DNA of 10,590 nucleotides. Source: an uncultured Eubacteriales bacterium. GTDB taxonomy: Bacteria > Bacillota > Clostridia > Oscillospirales > Acutalibacteraceae. The DNA lies in NCBI GenBank assembly GCA_934725345.1, contig CAKVBG010000034.1:1-10590 (forward strand), in the 5' to 3' direction. Shown piece after piece: positions 1 through 7,178 of this stretch. How positions within the stretch are numbered: position 1 is the first letter of the stretch; the number at the start of each line of letters is the position of its first letter. Below the pieces are notes generated by a model, which made no database searches, was not told where the DNA came from, and saw only the letters and a list, made by a program, of their open reading frames with translations. A program made the position numbers and the translations under genes.

Positions 1-681
1 CTTCAGTACTATGATGGTGTTGATGAAGAAGTAAAAAAATCACTTGAACAAGCGGCAACCCACTATCAGTCTTTAGGGTGTGAAGTCAAGGAAGTAAATT
101 TACCTGAAGTAAAATACGCATTGCCTGTTTACTATATACTTGCTTGTGCAGAAGCTTCTTCAAATTTAGCTCGCTTTGATGGCGTTCGCTATGGATATAA
201 AACCGCTCATTATTCAAATATTAATGAAATGATTTGTAAAACCAGAAGCGAAGGATTTGGAGATGAAGTGAAGCGTAGAATACTTTTGGGCAACTACGTT
301 CTTAGTTCAGGATATTACGATGCATACTATAAGAAAGCTCAAAATTTGAGAAAAATGATTATAGGAGCATTTAACAATATTTTTGATGAAGTCGATGCAC
401 TTCTAACACCTACTTCGCCTGTGACGGCATTTCCTCTGAATAAGAGCTATGCATCACCAAATGAGGTGTATTTATCGGATATTTGTACTGTTCCGGTTAA
501 CATTGCGGGCTTACCAGCTGTTTCTGTTCCTTGTGGATTTGATTCTCAACATCTTCCGATAGGGATGCAGTTAATAGGTCAAAGGTTTTCAGAAGCAACA
601 CTTTTGAACTTATCGCATCAATTTGAAGTGACAACTGATTATAAATTCTCAAAAACACCGAGTATGGGGGTACAGCTATGA
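1..681 (+). CDS. gatA: Glutamyl-tRNA(Gln) amidotransferase subunit A, C-terminal part (5' truncated by window edge)
   Basis: The reading frame is open from base 1 to the TGA at 679-681, giving the last 226 residues. GatA is the glutaminase subunit of GatCAB: it frees ammonia from glutamine, which GatB uses to turn Glu-tRNA(Gln) into Gln-tRNA(Gln) in the cytoplasm. The visible part matches the C-terminal half of amidase-signature GatA proteins: LACAEASSNLARFDGVRYG, then LLTPTSPVTAFPL, then VPVNIAGLPAVSVPCGF and LPIGMQLIGQRFSEATLL. The Lys-Ser-Ser catalytic triad lies upstream of the window. The stop overlaps the gatB start by four bases (ATGA), so the two are translationally coupled; gatC probably lies upstream. 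A TTG at 121 could be taken as a start, but the 40 codons before it are also good GatA sequence, so the gene is cut by the window edge. Confidence 0.96.
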   Translation, partial: LQYYDGVDEEVKKSLEQAATHYQSLGCEVKEVNLPEVKYALPVYYILACAEASSNLARFDGVRYGYKTAHYSNINEMICKTRSEGFGDEVKRRILLGNYVLSSGYYDAYYKKAQNLRKMIIGAFNNIFDEVDALLTPTSPVTAFPLNKSYASPNEVYLSDICTVPVNIAGLPAVSVPCGFDSQHLPIGMQLIGQRFSEATLLNLSHQFEVTTDYKFSKTPSMGVQL

Positions 682-2093
682 AATATGAGTTAGTAGTAGG
701 TCTTGAAACTCATGTTGAGCTTTCAACTAAAACTAAAATTTTTTGTAATTGTATAAATGACTTCGGCGCACCACCAAACACACATTGTTGTCCGGTTTGT
801 ATAGGTCATCCCGGGACGCTCCCTAAGCTTAATCGAGGGGTAGTTAATTTAGCTGTAAGAGCAGGGTTGGCCACTAACTGCAAAATAAATTTAAAATCTA
901 AAATGGATAGAAAAAACTATGTTTATCCGGATCTTTCAAAAGCATACCAAATTTCGCAGTACGATTTACCCATTTGCCAAGATGGATATGTTGAACTTGA
1001 CAGCGGTAAAAAAATTAGAATAAACCGTATTCATATGGAAGAGGATGCCGGTAAGCTAGTTCATGCTTCTGCAGGGGTTTGCATTGATTATAATCGAGCG
1101 GGTGTTCCGCTGATTGAAATAGTTACCGAGCCTGATATATCTTCTTCGGAGGAAGCTAAAGAATATGTTGAAAAACTTCAAAGTATACTTAGATATGCAG
1201 GTGTTTCAGATTGCAAAATGCAAGAAGGTTCAATGCGATGCGACGTCAACATCTCGGTTAAGCCAACTGGTAGTAAAGAATTCGGTACCAGAACAGAAAT
1301 AAAGAATATGAATTCCATCACTTTCATGACAAAAGCCATTGAATACGAATACGAAAGACAGTCAGACGTTCTGGACGACGGCGGAGAAGTTATCCAGCAA
1401 ACTTTGAGGTATAATGAAAACAATAATTCAACAGAAAGTATGCGAGATAAAGAGGATGCTCAAGATTATCGTTATTTCCGTGACCCCGATTTAATTGATA
1501 TCGTTTTAACGGAAGATGAAATTCAAGGAATAAAAAACCTTTTACCTGAAATGCCTCAGCAAAGACTCAAAAATTATATTGAGATGGGAATTTCTCAAGC
1601 AGATGCTCAGCAACTTGTGAAGTATAAAAATGTATCTGATTTCTTCGAAAAAGCTTCTAAAGAAGTTAAGTGTCCAAAGACGGTTTCAAATTTTATAATA
1701 GGAGAAATATTTAGAAGAATTGAAACTGAATCTGAAAAAGAAAAGTTTAATGTTGCAGTAACTCCTGAAGGACTTGCGGAATTGGTTAAACTTTTGGAAT
1801 CTAATAAGATAAATATGAATTTAGCCAAAAAAACTTTATCTCAAATGCTTCAAAGCGGTAAAGGTGTTAGTGAATTTATTTCTGAAAATGATATGCGAGG
1901 TATCTCGCCAGAAGAATTAGAAAAGATGTGCGAGGAGGCAATAGAAAACAATTCAAAAGCGGTACAAGACTATCTTTCCGGAAAAGAAAAAGCACTTAAA
2001 GCACTTTTGGGAAATGTTATGAAACAAACCCGAGGCAGAGGCAATGCACAGGAAATCGAACAAAAGTTAGTTGATTTAATCAAAAAGTGTTGA
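678..2093 (+). CDS. gatB: Aspartyl/glutamyl-tRNA amidotransferase subunit B
   Basis: This gene is complete at 471 residues, close to the usual 475 or so for GatB. GatB is the kinase/transamidase subunit: it activates the misacylated Glu-tRNA(Gln) (or Asp-tRNA(Asn)) with ATP and transfers ammonia delivered from GatA. Visible signatures are GLETHVEL (8-15), a cysteine cluster with NTHCCPVCIGHPG (34-46) that may hold a structural zinc, KMDRKNYVYPDLSKAYQISQ (about 76-95), HMEEDAGK, and DYRYFRDPDL near the end of the catalytic domain. The C-terminal 150 residues form the YqeY-like tRNA-binding tail, ending ALLGNVMKQTRGRGNAQ. The ATG overlaps the gatA stop, and translational coupling is expected. 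No stem-loop followed by a T-run is seen after the stop, and the -35 box of the next promoter lies over it. A standard housekeeping gene. Confidence 0.98.
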   Translation: MKYELVVGLETHVELSTKTKIFCNCINDFGAPPNTHCCPVCIGHPGTLPKLNRGVVNLAVRAGLATNCKINLKSKMDRKNYVYPDLSKAYQISQYDLPICQDGYVELDSGKKIRINRIHMEEDAGKLVHASAGVCIDYNRAGVPLIEIVTEPDISSSEEAKEYVEKLQSILRYAGVSDCKMQEGSMRCDVNISVKPTGSKEFGTRTEIKNMNSITFMTKAIEYEYERQSDVLDDGGEVIQQTLRYNENNNSTESMRDKEDAQDYRYFRDPDLIDIVLTEDEIQGIKNLLPEMPQQRLKNYIEMGISQADAQQLVKYKNVSDFFEKASKEVKCPKTVSNFIIGEIFRRIETESEKEKFNVAVTPEGLAELVKLLESNKINMNLAKKTLSQMLQSGKGVSEFISENDMRGISPEELEKMCEEAIENNSKAVQDYLSGKEKALKALLGNVMKQTRGRGNAQEIEQKLVDLIKKC

Positions 2094-2117
2094 CATTTAT
2101 AAATTTATGTATATAAT
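2090..2117 (+). promoter_or_regulatory. Sigma-A type promoter for the small GG-leader gene
   Basis: TTGACA at 2090-2095 and TATAAT at 2112-2117 are both perfect consensus boxes with a 16-bp spacer. The -35 box overlaps the gatB stop codon (2091-2093). Predicted transcription start is near 2124, giving a leader of about 77 nt before the ATG at 2201. Read-through from gatB is also possible because no terminator is seen between them. Confidence 0.85.
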
Positions 2118-2129
2118 CTGCTTTGAGGG

Positions 2130-2174
2130 CTAGTGATTGATTATTTAGATACAACTGAATAATTATCTTGCTAG
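2130..2174 (+). other. Imperfect stem-loop in the 5' UTR of the 2201 gene
   Basis: CTAGTGA (2130-2136) pairs with TTGCTAG read backwards from 2174 (7 pairs, two G-U). After a TT bulge, GAT and ATT (2139-2145) pair with 2161-2167 around one T-T mismatch, leaving a 15-nt loop. It begins just after the predicted start site and is not followed by a clean T-run, so it is more likely a leader structure than a terminator. The pairing is AT-rich and may be marginal. Confidence 0.35.
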
Positions 2175-2200
2175 AAATTTGGTTTTCGGGAGGGAATGTT

Positions 2201-2509
2201 ATGAAGGAAGAAAAAATTAAGCTCCAAAGACTTGAAGACGATGATATTTCAAAAGTTGCAGGAGGAATGCTAAACGATAGCCAAGTGAAAGAGTTTTTCC
2301 CGGATTCTAAGCTAGGCAATGAGTATTTAAAGAGATCATATGCCGAAGCCACGTGCGAAAAATGCGGAAAAAAATTTGCGAGGCACTGTGGCGCTATAGG
2401 AATGGCAAGTGATACCCCGGATTTTAAGAAGTATCAGATTAGACAGCGCTTTTGCAAAGAATGCGCAGACGAAAAAATAAAAAATGATATTTTTTTGAGT
2501 AAGAGATAG
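2201..2509 (+). CDS. Small double-glycine-leader protein with a CxxC/CxxC zinc-ribbon-like core
   Basis: This encodes 102 residues from the ATG at 2201, which has a good ribosome binding site (GGGAGGGA, about 2188-2195). A longer frame from the TTG at 2168 would put that site inside the gene and is rejected. The N-terminus, RLEDDDISKVAGG (10-22), has the form of a short bacteriocin-type leader: an acidic and hydrophobic run ending in Gly-Gly at 21-22, where a C39 peptidase-containing ABC exporter would cut. The remaining 80 residues are charged and have two Cys pairs, CEKC (52-55) and CKEC (85-88), plus C63, which suggests a zinc-binding fold. No modification enzyme, immunity gene or exporter is adjacent. 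It lies alone between gatB and efp with its own consensus promoter. Function unknown. An alternative is a small intracellular zinc-ribbon protein in which the VAGG motif is chance. Confidence 0.78.
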   Translation: MKEEKIKLQRLEDDDISKVAGGMLNDSQVKEFFPDSKLGNEYLKRSYAEATCEKCGKKFARHCGAIGMASDTPDFKKYQIRQRFCKECADEKIKNDIFLSKR

Positions 2510-2539
2510 AGGTCTGCATTAAACTTTCGGGACGAAATA

Positions 2540-2568
2540 TTGAAAAAGCTTGACAGGTAGTGTATACT
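2540..2568 (+). promoter_or_regulatory. Promoter for efp
   Basis: TTGAAA at 2540-2545 and TATACT at 2563-2568 are spaced by 17 bp. The start would be near 2575, leaving a leader of about 160 nt before efp. A short stem (2576-2580 with 2589-2593, one G-U) lies at that start, and a 6-bp stem TAGGTA/TACCTA (2685-2690 with 2708-2713) lies just upstream of the ribosome binding site. Neither stem is strong. Confidence 0.6.
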
Positions 2569-2734
2569 GAAAAGTGTGTGGATTAAATCGCACGTAATTG
2601 TAAACTTAGTGGATATCAGCTATTTGCGCTCAGTTCATATGATGTGGATAGATTGCTTAAAATACAAACTGAATTAAAATGGCTTAGGTATACTAAACTT
2701 TATCGAGTACCTATTTTTATACAGGAGGAATCTT

Positions 2735-3292
2735 ATGTTATCTGCAGGAGATTTTAGAAATGGTTCTACATTTGAAATGGATGGGAATGTTGTAGCGGTT
2801 GTTGAGTTCCAACACGTTAAACCTGGAAAGGGTGCTGCTTTTGTAAGAGCTAAAATAAAAAACGTAATTACAGGAGCAGTAACGGAGCGTACTTTCAACC
2901 CAAACGATAAGTACCCTGAAGCTTTCATTGAAAAGAAAGATATGCAATATCTTTACAATGATGGAGATTTATACTACTTCATGGACAATGATACTTTTGA
3001 GCAAATCCCGATTAACTCTTCAGTTTTAGGGGATGGATTTAAGTTCGTTAAGGAAAATATGACCTGTAAAGTACTTTCTTATAAATCAAGCGTATTTTCT
3101 GTTGAACCACCATTGTTCGTAGAACTGACAGTTACTGAAACAGACGCCGGATTTAAAGGAGATACCGCTACTAATGCTACCAAACCCGCCACTTTAGAAA
3201 CTGGCGCTCAGATTAAAGTTCCGCTGTTCATTGAAGAAGGCGAAAAGATAAGAGTTGATACTCGCACTGGGGAATACTTAGAACGTGCATAA
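2735..3292 (+). CDS. efp: Elongation factor P
   Basis: Complete at 185 residues, the normal length for EF-P. EF-P binds between the P and E sites of stalled ribosomes and promotes peptide bond formation at polyproline stretches. The N-terminal KOW-like domain carries FQHVKPGKGAAFVRAK (25-40); Lys32 in the KPGKG loop is the position modified in Bacillota EF-P. The central OB domain includes KKDMQYLYNDGDLYYFMDNDTFEQI, and the C-terminal OB domain ends with IKVPLFIEEGEKIRVDTRTGEYLER, the family signature. The start is set by AGGAGGA at about 2723-2729, a few bases before the ATG. The next gene follows after 34 bp with its own ribosome binding site, so the two probably form an operon, an arrangement common in Clostridia. 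Confidence 0.98.
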   Translation: MLSAGDFRNGSTFEMDGNVVAVVEFQHVKPGKGAAFVRAKIKNVITGAVTERTFNPNDKYPEAFIEKKDMQYLYNDGDLYYFMDNDTFEQIPINSSVLGDGFKFVKENMTCKVLSYKSSVFSVEPPLFVELTVTETDAGFKGDTATNATKPATLETGAQIKVPLFIEEGEKIRVDTRTGEYLERA

Positions 3293-3326
3293 CCGCACAA
3301 GTTATAAAATTTAGGAGGATATTTAA

Positions 3327-3812
3327 ATGACTATTAAAGAACAAGCTGCATATCTAAAAGGAATGATGGAAGGATTAAATCTAGATGAAACCAAAGGAGA
3401 AACAAAACTTTTGAAGAGCATTGTTGATTTGGTTCATAATATGTCCATTTCTTTCGAAGATTTAGAGGAGGACATGGATAGCGTTTTGGAACAACTCGAT
3501 GTAATGGATGAAGATTTGGCAGAGGTTGAAGACAAGGTTGGCGTGAAAAACTGTGGTTGCGGTTGCGACGATGAAGATTGCTATGAAGTAGTTTGCCCTA
3601 ACTGTAACAAACACATTTGCTTATGCGAAGAGTCTTTAATGGATAAGGAAATGAACTGCCCTAACTGCGGTGAACTTTTAGAATTTGACCTAGACGACAT
3701 TCATGATGGATGCTGTTCTTGCTGCGATTGCGGACCTGAATGCGATTGCGGAGACGACTGCGAATGTGAATGTGACTGCGACGATGATTGCGGATGCGGT
3801 TGCGATAAATAA
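3327..3812 (+). CDS. CD1247-like cysteine-rich zinc-ribbon protein
   Basis: 161 residues, starting at an ATG preceded by AGGAGG (about 3313-3318). The first 70 residues form a helical acidic domain (EQAAYLKGMMEGLNLD, then SFEDLEEDMDSVLEQLDVMDEDL). This resembles the CD1247 N-terminal domain family often encoded beside efp in Clostridia. A zinc ribbon follows, with CPNC at 90-93 and CPNC at 111-114. The C-terminus is exceptional: residues 129-159 hold 14 cysteines in 31 positions, mixed with Asp, Glu and Gly, and a smaller GCGC cluster sits at 77-80. The whole protein has 24 cysteines. This suggests high-capacity metal binding, but that is inference. The family's role is unknown to me; it is likely cytoplasmic, as no signal peptide or membrane segment is present. 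Confidence 0.85.
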   Translation: MTIKEQAAYLKGMMEGLNLDETKGETKLLKSIVDLVHNMSISFEDLEEDMDSVLEQLDVMDEDLAEVEDKVGVKNCGCGCDDEDCYEVVCPNCNKHICLCEESLMDKEMNCPNCGELLEFDLDDIHDGCCSCCDCGPECDCGDDCECECDCDDDCGCGCDK

Positions 3813-3860
3813 CTAGTATTGAATTATTAGATTAATTTATCTTACTTTGTGTGAGAATAA

Positions 3861-3897
3861 GTGTGCAACTAATTTAGGTTCAGTTGCACATATTTTA
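3861..3897 (+). terminator. Stem-loop with short T-run after the efp operon
   Basis: TGTGCAACT (3862-3870) and AGTTGCACA (3882-3890) form a 9-bp perfect stem around an 11-nt loop, extended by one G-U pair. ATATTTTA follows, a weak T-tract. It most likely ends the efp transcript. Because it lies only about 45 bp before the lipoprotein gene, it could also sit in that gene's leader as an attenuator. Confidence 0.65.
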
Positions 3898-3934
3898 TGA
3901 AACGGAAAGTTGTCTTTCGGAAAGGGATATTCAG

Positions 3935-4756
3935 ATGAAGTTAATTAAATTGATAAGTAGAATATGCATAGTTTTAGCACTTGCTTTTTTAACAGGTTGC
4001 TCCGTGACCGATTCCGTTTCTAAGCATAAGTTCAAGGTGGGAATGGAATGCTCTTATGCGCCGTTTAATTGGATTCAGCCGAATTTTAAAAGTGGGTCGG
4101 TAAAGATTTCGGGTGGATGGTACGCTAATGGATATGACGTGTATATTGCAACCCGCATAGCAGATGCTTTGGGTAAAGAACTTGAGATCGTTAAGGTTGA
4201 ATGGGACGGGCTTTTGCCCGCACTGACTTCTGGTAAAATTGATGCGATTATCGCAGGGATGTCTGCAACGCAGGAGCGGAAGCAGTCGATAGATTTTACC
4301 GATAGTTATTATACAACTCATATTGTGATAGTTTTAAAAAAAGGAAGTAAGTATGAAAACGCTAAGAGCATAAACGACTTTAAAGATGCTAAGATTACAG
4401 GTCAAATTGGAACTTTGCACTATGAACTTATAAATCAAATGCGTGGAGTGGACAAGCAAGTACCGATGGAAGATTTTTCTTCAATTATATCTTCGCTCAA
4501 TGCAGGAAAGATAGATTGTTATGTTAGTGAGAAGCCAGCTGCTCTCACTGCTGTACATATGAATCCCAATCTTACATACATAGATTTTGAAGAGGGAAAA
4601 GGATTTCAGCAAACCGAGCAAGGAATGAACGTATCTATTGGTGTAAGAAAGGGAAGCGAACTTAGAGAGAAGATAAATGAAATATTAAAAGATATAAGTG
4701 AAGAAGACAGAGATAAATTAATGCAGTGTGCGGTTAAAGGGTCTTGTATAGAGTGA
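3935..4756 (+). CDS. Polar amino acid ABC transporter substrate-binding lipoprotein
   Basis: 273 residues from the ATG at 3935, preceded by AAAGGGA (3921-3927). A TTG frame from 3884 would begin inside the terminator stem and is rejected. Residues 1-21 form a lipoprotein signal peptide ending in the lipobox LTGC (19-22), so Cys22 should be lipidated and anchor the protein on the outer face of the membrane. The rest is a type II binding protein of the SBP_bac_3 family: FKVGMECSYAPFNW, GYDVYIATRIADALGKELE, WDGLLPALTSGKIDAIIAGM, and ERKQSIDFTDSYY. Arg115 in that last motif is the family residue that holds the ligand carboxylate. It delivers an amino acid to the downstream permease and ATPase. 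The substrate cannot be read from sequence. Only a weak promoter candidate (TTGAAT 3819-3824, TACTTT 3843-3848) is seen. Confidence 0.95.
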   Translation: MKLIKLISRICIVLALAFLTGCSVTDSVSKHKFKVGMECSYAPFNWIQPNFKSGSVKISGGWYANGYDVYIATRIADALGKELEIVKVEWDGLLPALTSGKIDAIIAGMSATQERKQSIDFTDSYYTTHIVIVLKKGSKYENAKSINDFKDAKITGQIGTLHYELINQMRGVDKQVPMEDFSSIISSLNAGKIDCYVSEKPAALTAVHMNPNLTYIDFEEGKGFQQTEQGMNVSIGVRKGSELREKINEILKDISEEDRDKLMQCAVKGSCIE

Positions 4757-4790
4757 TAGGTTTTGTTTAAAACTATAAGGAGGTGAAAAT

Positions 4791-5513
4791 GTGGAGCGTT
4801 CGTTCTTTTCTTGGATTGTTTTCATATTACAAAATTATGGTTCGTGGTTTTTGCGTGGGTTATATGTAACTTTGCTGATATCTTTTATAGGAACAGCAGT
4901 TGGATTTTTAATAGGTGTTGTTTTAGGTTCTATTCGCGAGACTCCACTTCCTAGCAGCAAACCGAGACGTTTTTTAATGAATTTGGTAAACTTTATTATA
5001 ACTTTTTACGTTGAAATTTTCAGAGGTACTCCAATGATGGTTCAAGCCATAGTGATGTACTTTGGGATGCAGGAATTTATGGGTATTGACTTTAGTCCTA
5101 CTGTTGCAGGAGTAATAATAGTTTCAATAAACACCGGAGCCTACATGGTAGAAGTTGTTAGAGGAGGGATAGAAAGTATCGACTCGGGGCAGCTCGAAGC
5201 CGCAAAATCTATTGGTATGACGCCATTTCAATCGATGCTATACATAATCTTGCCTCAGACCATTAGAAACATTCTACCAGCCACGTGTAATGAGTTGGTT
5301 ATAAATATTAAAGATACTTCTGTGCTAAACGTTATATCTGTAACTGAGTTATTTTTCGTAACAAAATCAATAAAAGGTGCAATATATAGGACCTATGAGA
5401 CTTTCATTATAACGGCTGTAATATACTTCATTTTAACGCTTATAGTAACTCGTCTTGTTAGATGTTTGGAAAAACATATGGACGGCCCTCAAGAAATTGG
5501 TTCTCAACAGTAA
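4791..5513 (+). CDS. Polar amino acid ABC transporter permease
   Basis: 240 residues of the HisM/GlnP-type permease family, about the usual length. It starts at GTG 4791, set by AAGGAGGTG at 4778-4786; the overlapping ATG at 4789 is in another frame that stops quickly. Hydrophobic segments are seen around 22-46, 62-76, 80-95, 103-123 and 203-224. The GTPMMVQ motif (79-85) and the cytoplasmic EAA loop, EAAKSIGMTPFQSMLYIILPQ (136-156), where the ATPase docks, are both clear. It would form a membrane homodimer carrying the amino acid released by the lipoprotein. The gene lies 34 bp after the binding protein and 28 bp before the ATPase. Confidence 0.96.
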   Translation: MERSFFSWIVFILQNYGSWFLRGLYVTLLISFIGTAVGFLIGVVLGSIRETPLPSSKPRRFLMNLVNFIITFYVEIFRGTPMMVQAIVMYFGMQEFMGIDFSPTVAGVIIVSINTGAYMVEVVRGGIESIDSGQLEAAKSIGMTPFQSMLYIILPQTIRNILPATCNELVINIKDTSVLNVISVTELFFVTKSIKGAIYRTYETFIITAVIYFILTLIVTRLVRCLEKHMDGPQEIGSQQ

Positions 5514-5541
5514 GTTGAGATGGTAGGTGAAATAATAAAAG

Positions 5542-6288
5542 ATGTCAACGAGTATAATAAAAATAAGAAATTTAAAAAAATCGTTTGGAGAAAACCATAT
5601 AATAAAAGGTATCAGCTATGATATAAACGAAGGCGATGTTACATGTATAATAGGTCCTTCAGGTTCGGGAAAATCTACTTTTTTAAGGTGCATAAATCTA
5701 TTAGAGACTCCCGATTCCGGCGAAATAATTTATGAAGGAGAAAATATTTTATCTCCCGGCTACGATATTAATAGATATCGTTCTCATGTAGGAATGGTGT
5801 TTCAGCAGTTTAATCTTTTCAATAATCTAAGTGTTTTGGAAAATTGCATGATTGGACCAATAAAGGTTTTGAAGCAAGATAAGGAAATATCTAAAAAAAC
5901 AGCACTTAGATTCTTAGAACAAGTTCAGATGTTGAAATTTGCTAACGCTAAGCCTCGCCAACTTTCAGGTGGACAAAAACAACGTGTTGCAATTGCACGA
6001 GCTCTCTCGATGAACTCAAAAGTTCTTTTGTTTGACGAACCCACCTCAGCTCTAGACCCTCAAACCGTAGGGGAAGTACTTAAACTAATGCAAAATCTAG
6101 CAACGCTGGGCTTAACAATGGTAATAGTTACTCATGAGATGGAGTTTGCCAGGGACGTTTCAAATAAGATAGTGTTTATGGATGAAGGCGTCATCTGCGA
6201 AGAGGGTAGTCCGAAGGAAATTTTAGTAGATCCTAAAAATTTACGGACAAAGAATTTTCTCTCAAGGTTTATTACTGGAAAATCTTAA
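5542..6288 (+). CDS. glnQ: Polar amino acid ABC transporter ATP-binding protein
   Basis: 248 residues of the GlnQ/HisP-type ATPase family. Motifs are intact: Walker A GPSGSGKST (38-46), Q-loop VFQQFNLF (86-93), signature LSGGQKQR (141-148), Walker B VLLFDEP followed by the D-loop SALD (161-172), and the switch histidine in VTHE (His198). It powers uptake by the permease and lipoprotein upstream. The ribosome binding site (TAGGTGA, about 5524-5530) is weaker and further from the ATG than those of its neighbours. The gene ends about 12 bp before a strong terminator, closing the three-gene operon. The symbol is given for the family; glutamine specificity is not shown. Confidence 0.96.
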   Translation: MSTSIIKIRNLKKSFGENHIIKGISYDINEGDVTCIIGPSGSGKSTFLRCINLLETPDSGEIIYEGENILSPGYDINRYRSHVGMVFQQFNLFNNLSVLENCMIGPIKVLKQDKEISKKTALRFLEQVQMLKFANAKPRQLSGGQKQRVAIARALSMNSKVLLFDEPTSALDPQTVGEVLKLMQNLATLGLTMVIVTHEMEFARDVSNKIVFMDEGVICEEGSPKEILVDPKNLRTKNFLSRFITGKS

Positions 6289-6299
6289 TAAAAAATATG

Positions 6300-6332
6300 A
6301 ACTATCGGTTGAATTAATGCCGATAGTTTTTT
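6300..6332 (+). terminator. Rho-independent terminator of the amino acid importer operon
   Basis: ACTATCGG (6301-6308) and CCGATAGT (6320-6327) form a perfect 8-bp stem around an 11-nt loop, extended by an A-T pair at 6300/6328, and six T residues run from 6327 to 6332. This is a textbook terminator directly after the ATPase stop. Confidence 0.93.
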
Positions 6333-6665
6333 GTTATCAAAATTAAATATTGTGTATAATAATTTATGATTAAACTGTGTTTTTTATTTTAAATATAAAA
6401 AATCAAAATTCAAAAATAGTAACACGATAAACATTAACTCCCAATAAACATCTATAAGTAAAGATATAGCCTAATAATTATATAATGCCATATCATTGAC
6501 AATTTCCTTATTGCAAGTTTATAATTAGACATATTAATATTTAATCAAACATATAGTTTGGTCTCGACTTTATTTTTATTGACGTATTAAAAAACAAGAT
6601 AAAAATCAAGTGTCGTGTTTCATAAATCATATTAAATTTTTAGAAAGTGGTAAGGGGATAAAAGT
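6333..6665. other. AT-rich intergenic region between the importer operon and the accessory genes
   Basis: Roughly 330 bp with no credible coding frame on either strand. It holds one strong promoter (6496-6525), a small stem-loop after it (6544-6562), and a weaker promoter-like pair, TTGTTA (6331-6336) and TATAAT (6355-6360), next to the terminator. No tRNA, CRISPR or transposon remnant is seen. The base composition is clearly more AT-rich than the flanking genes. Confidence 0.7.
6496..6525 (+). promoter_or_regulatory. Sigma-A type promoter upstream of the 6666 gene
   Basis: TTGACA (6496-6501) and TATAAT (6520-6525) are perfect boxes with an 18-bp spacer. Start would be near 6532, leaving a leader of about 134 nt before the ATG at 6666. 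A stem-loop, CAAAC/GTTTG with an ATATA loop (6546-6560, two more pairs outside), follows the start by about 12 nt. Confidence 0.78.
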
Positions 6666-7178
6666 ATGGTGGAAATTCAAAACAAAGATAATTATGAGGG
6701 AGAAAATATGAAAGAGGAAGTTTTTATATTTAGAATTTGGTTGAAAATTTTAAATAAAGCTTTTAAACAAACTACTGAGAACAAAAATTTTCACACACGT
6801 CCTGAAATTGCAGCTTCAAAATTGCGTGTTTATAAACTACTTCACGATATTACTAAACTTACGCCTGACGAAGAGCAAGACGAAGAATTAGCAAAATGGG
6901 AAGTACAAGCTTGTGAAACGTTGAGTATCTTTAGTAGTAAAATGTATGAGGTGTATAATGATGACGACTCAAAACTAAATAAAGACGATAGTTTCCGCGA
7001 GCTTTTGAAATTACGCAAAAGATCGTTCATGTGTAGAAGCGTTGAAGGCTTCCAAGAAATAATGGTTGAAACTCTATATGCTGCGGACAGGTTTATGAAC
7101 AAAGACTTTGTTAAAAAGTTTGAGCGCGAAAAAAAACAAAGGGAAGCAATAGAGGAGGAATTTGAAGATTATGATTAA
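6666..7178 (+). CDS. Unrecognised 170-residue charged protein
   Basis: I do not recognise this family. From the ATG at 6666 (AGGGG at 6653-6657) it is 170 residues; from the internal ATG at 6708 (GAGGGA at 6696-6701, six bases away) it is 156. Both starts have plausible ribosome binding sites, and the second is slightly better. The product is highly charged and apparently helical: VFIFRIWLKILNKAFKQ near the start, an acidic stretch TPDEEQDEELAKWEVQ, and a C-terminus of mixed Lys/Arg/Glu ending EEEFEDYD. It has no signal peptide, no convincing membrane segment, and no Gly-Gly leader, so it is probably cytoplasmic. It has its own promoter and lies directly upstream of the 619-residue leader protein, so it could be an accessory or regulatory partner, but only position supports that. 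Confidence 0.8.
   Translation: MVEIQNKDNYEGENMKEEVFIFRIWLKILNKAFKQTTENKNFHTRPEIAASKLRVYKLLHDITKLTPDEEQDEELAKWEVQACETLSIFSSKMYEVYNDDDSKLNKDDSFRELLKLRKRSFMCRSVEGFQEIMVETLYAADRFMNKDFVKKFEREKKQREAIEEEFEDYD

Noticed and set aside
2168..2200. TTG start at 2168 for the small zinc-ribbon-like protein
   Set aside because: It has no ribosome binding site and would place the clear GGGAGGGA site before 2201 inside the gene.
2525..2537. TTTCG/CGAAA stem as the terminator of the 2201 gene
   Set aside because: The stem has only 5 bp, the loop is 3 nt, and no T-run follows.
2550..2568. TTGACA at 2550-2555 next to TATACT at 2563-2568 as the efp promoter pair
   Set aside because: The spacer is only 7 bp. 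TTGAAA at 2540-2545 gives a 17-bp spacer to the same -10 box.
3884..3934. TTG start at 3884 for the importer lipoprotein
   Set aside because: It falls inside the terminator stem and would put 17 residues before a standard lipoprotein signal peptide.
6579..6604. TTGACG at 6579-6584 as a second promoter before the 6666 gene
   Set aside because: No acceptable -10 box lies 16-18 bp downstream; the nearest candidate is about 13 bp away and poor.
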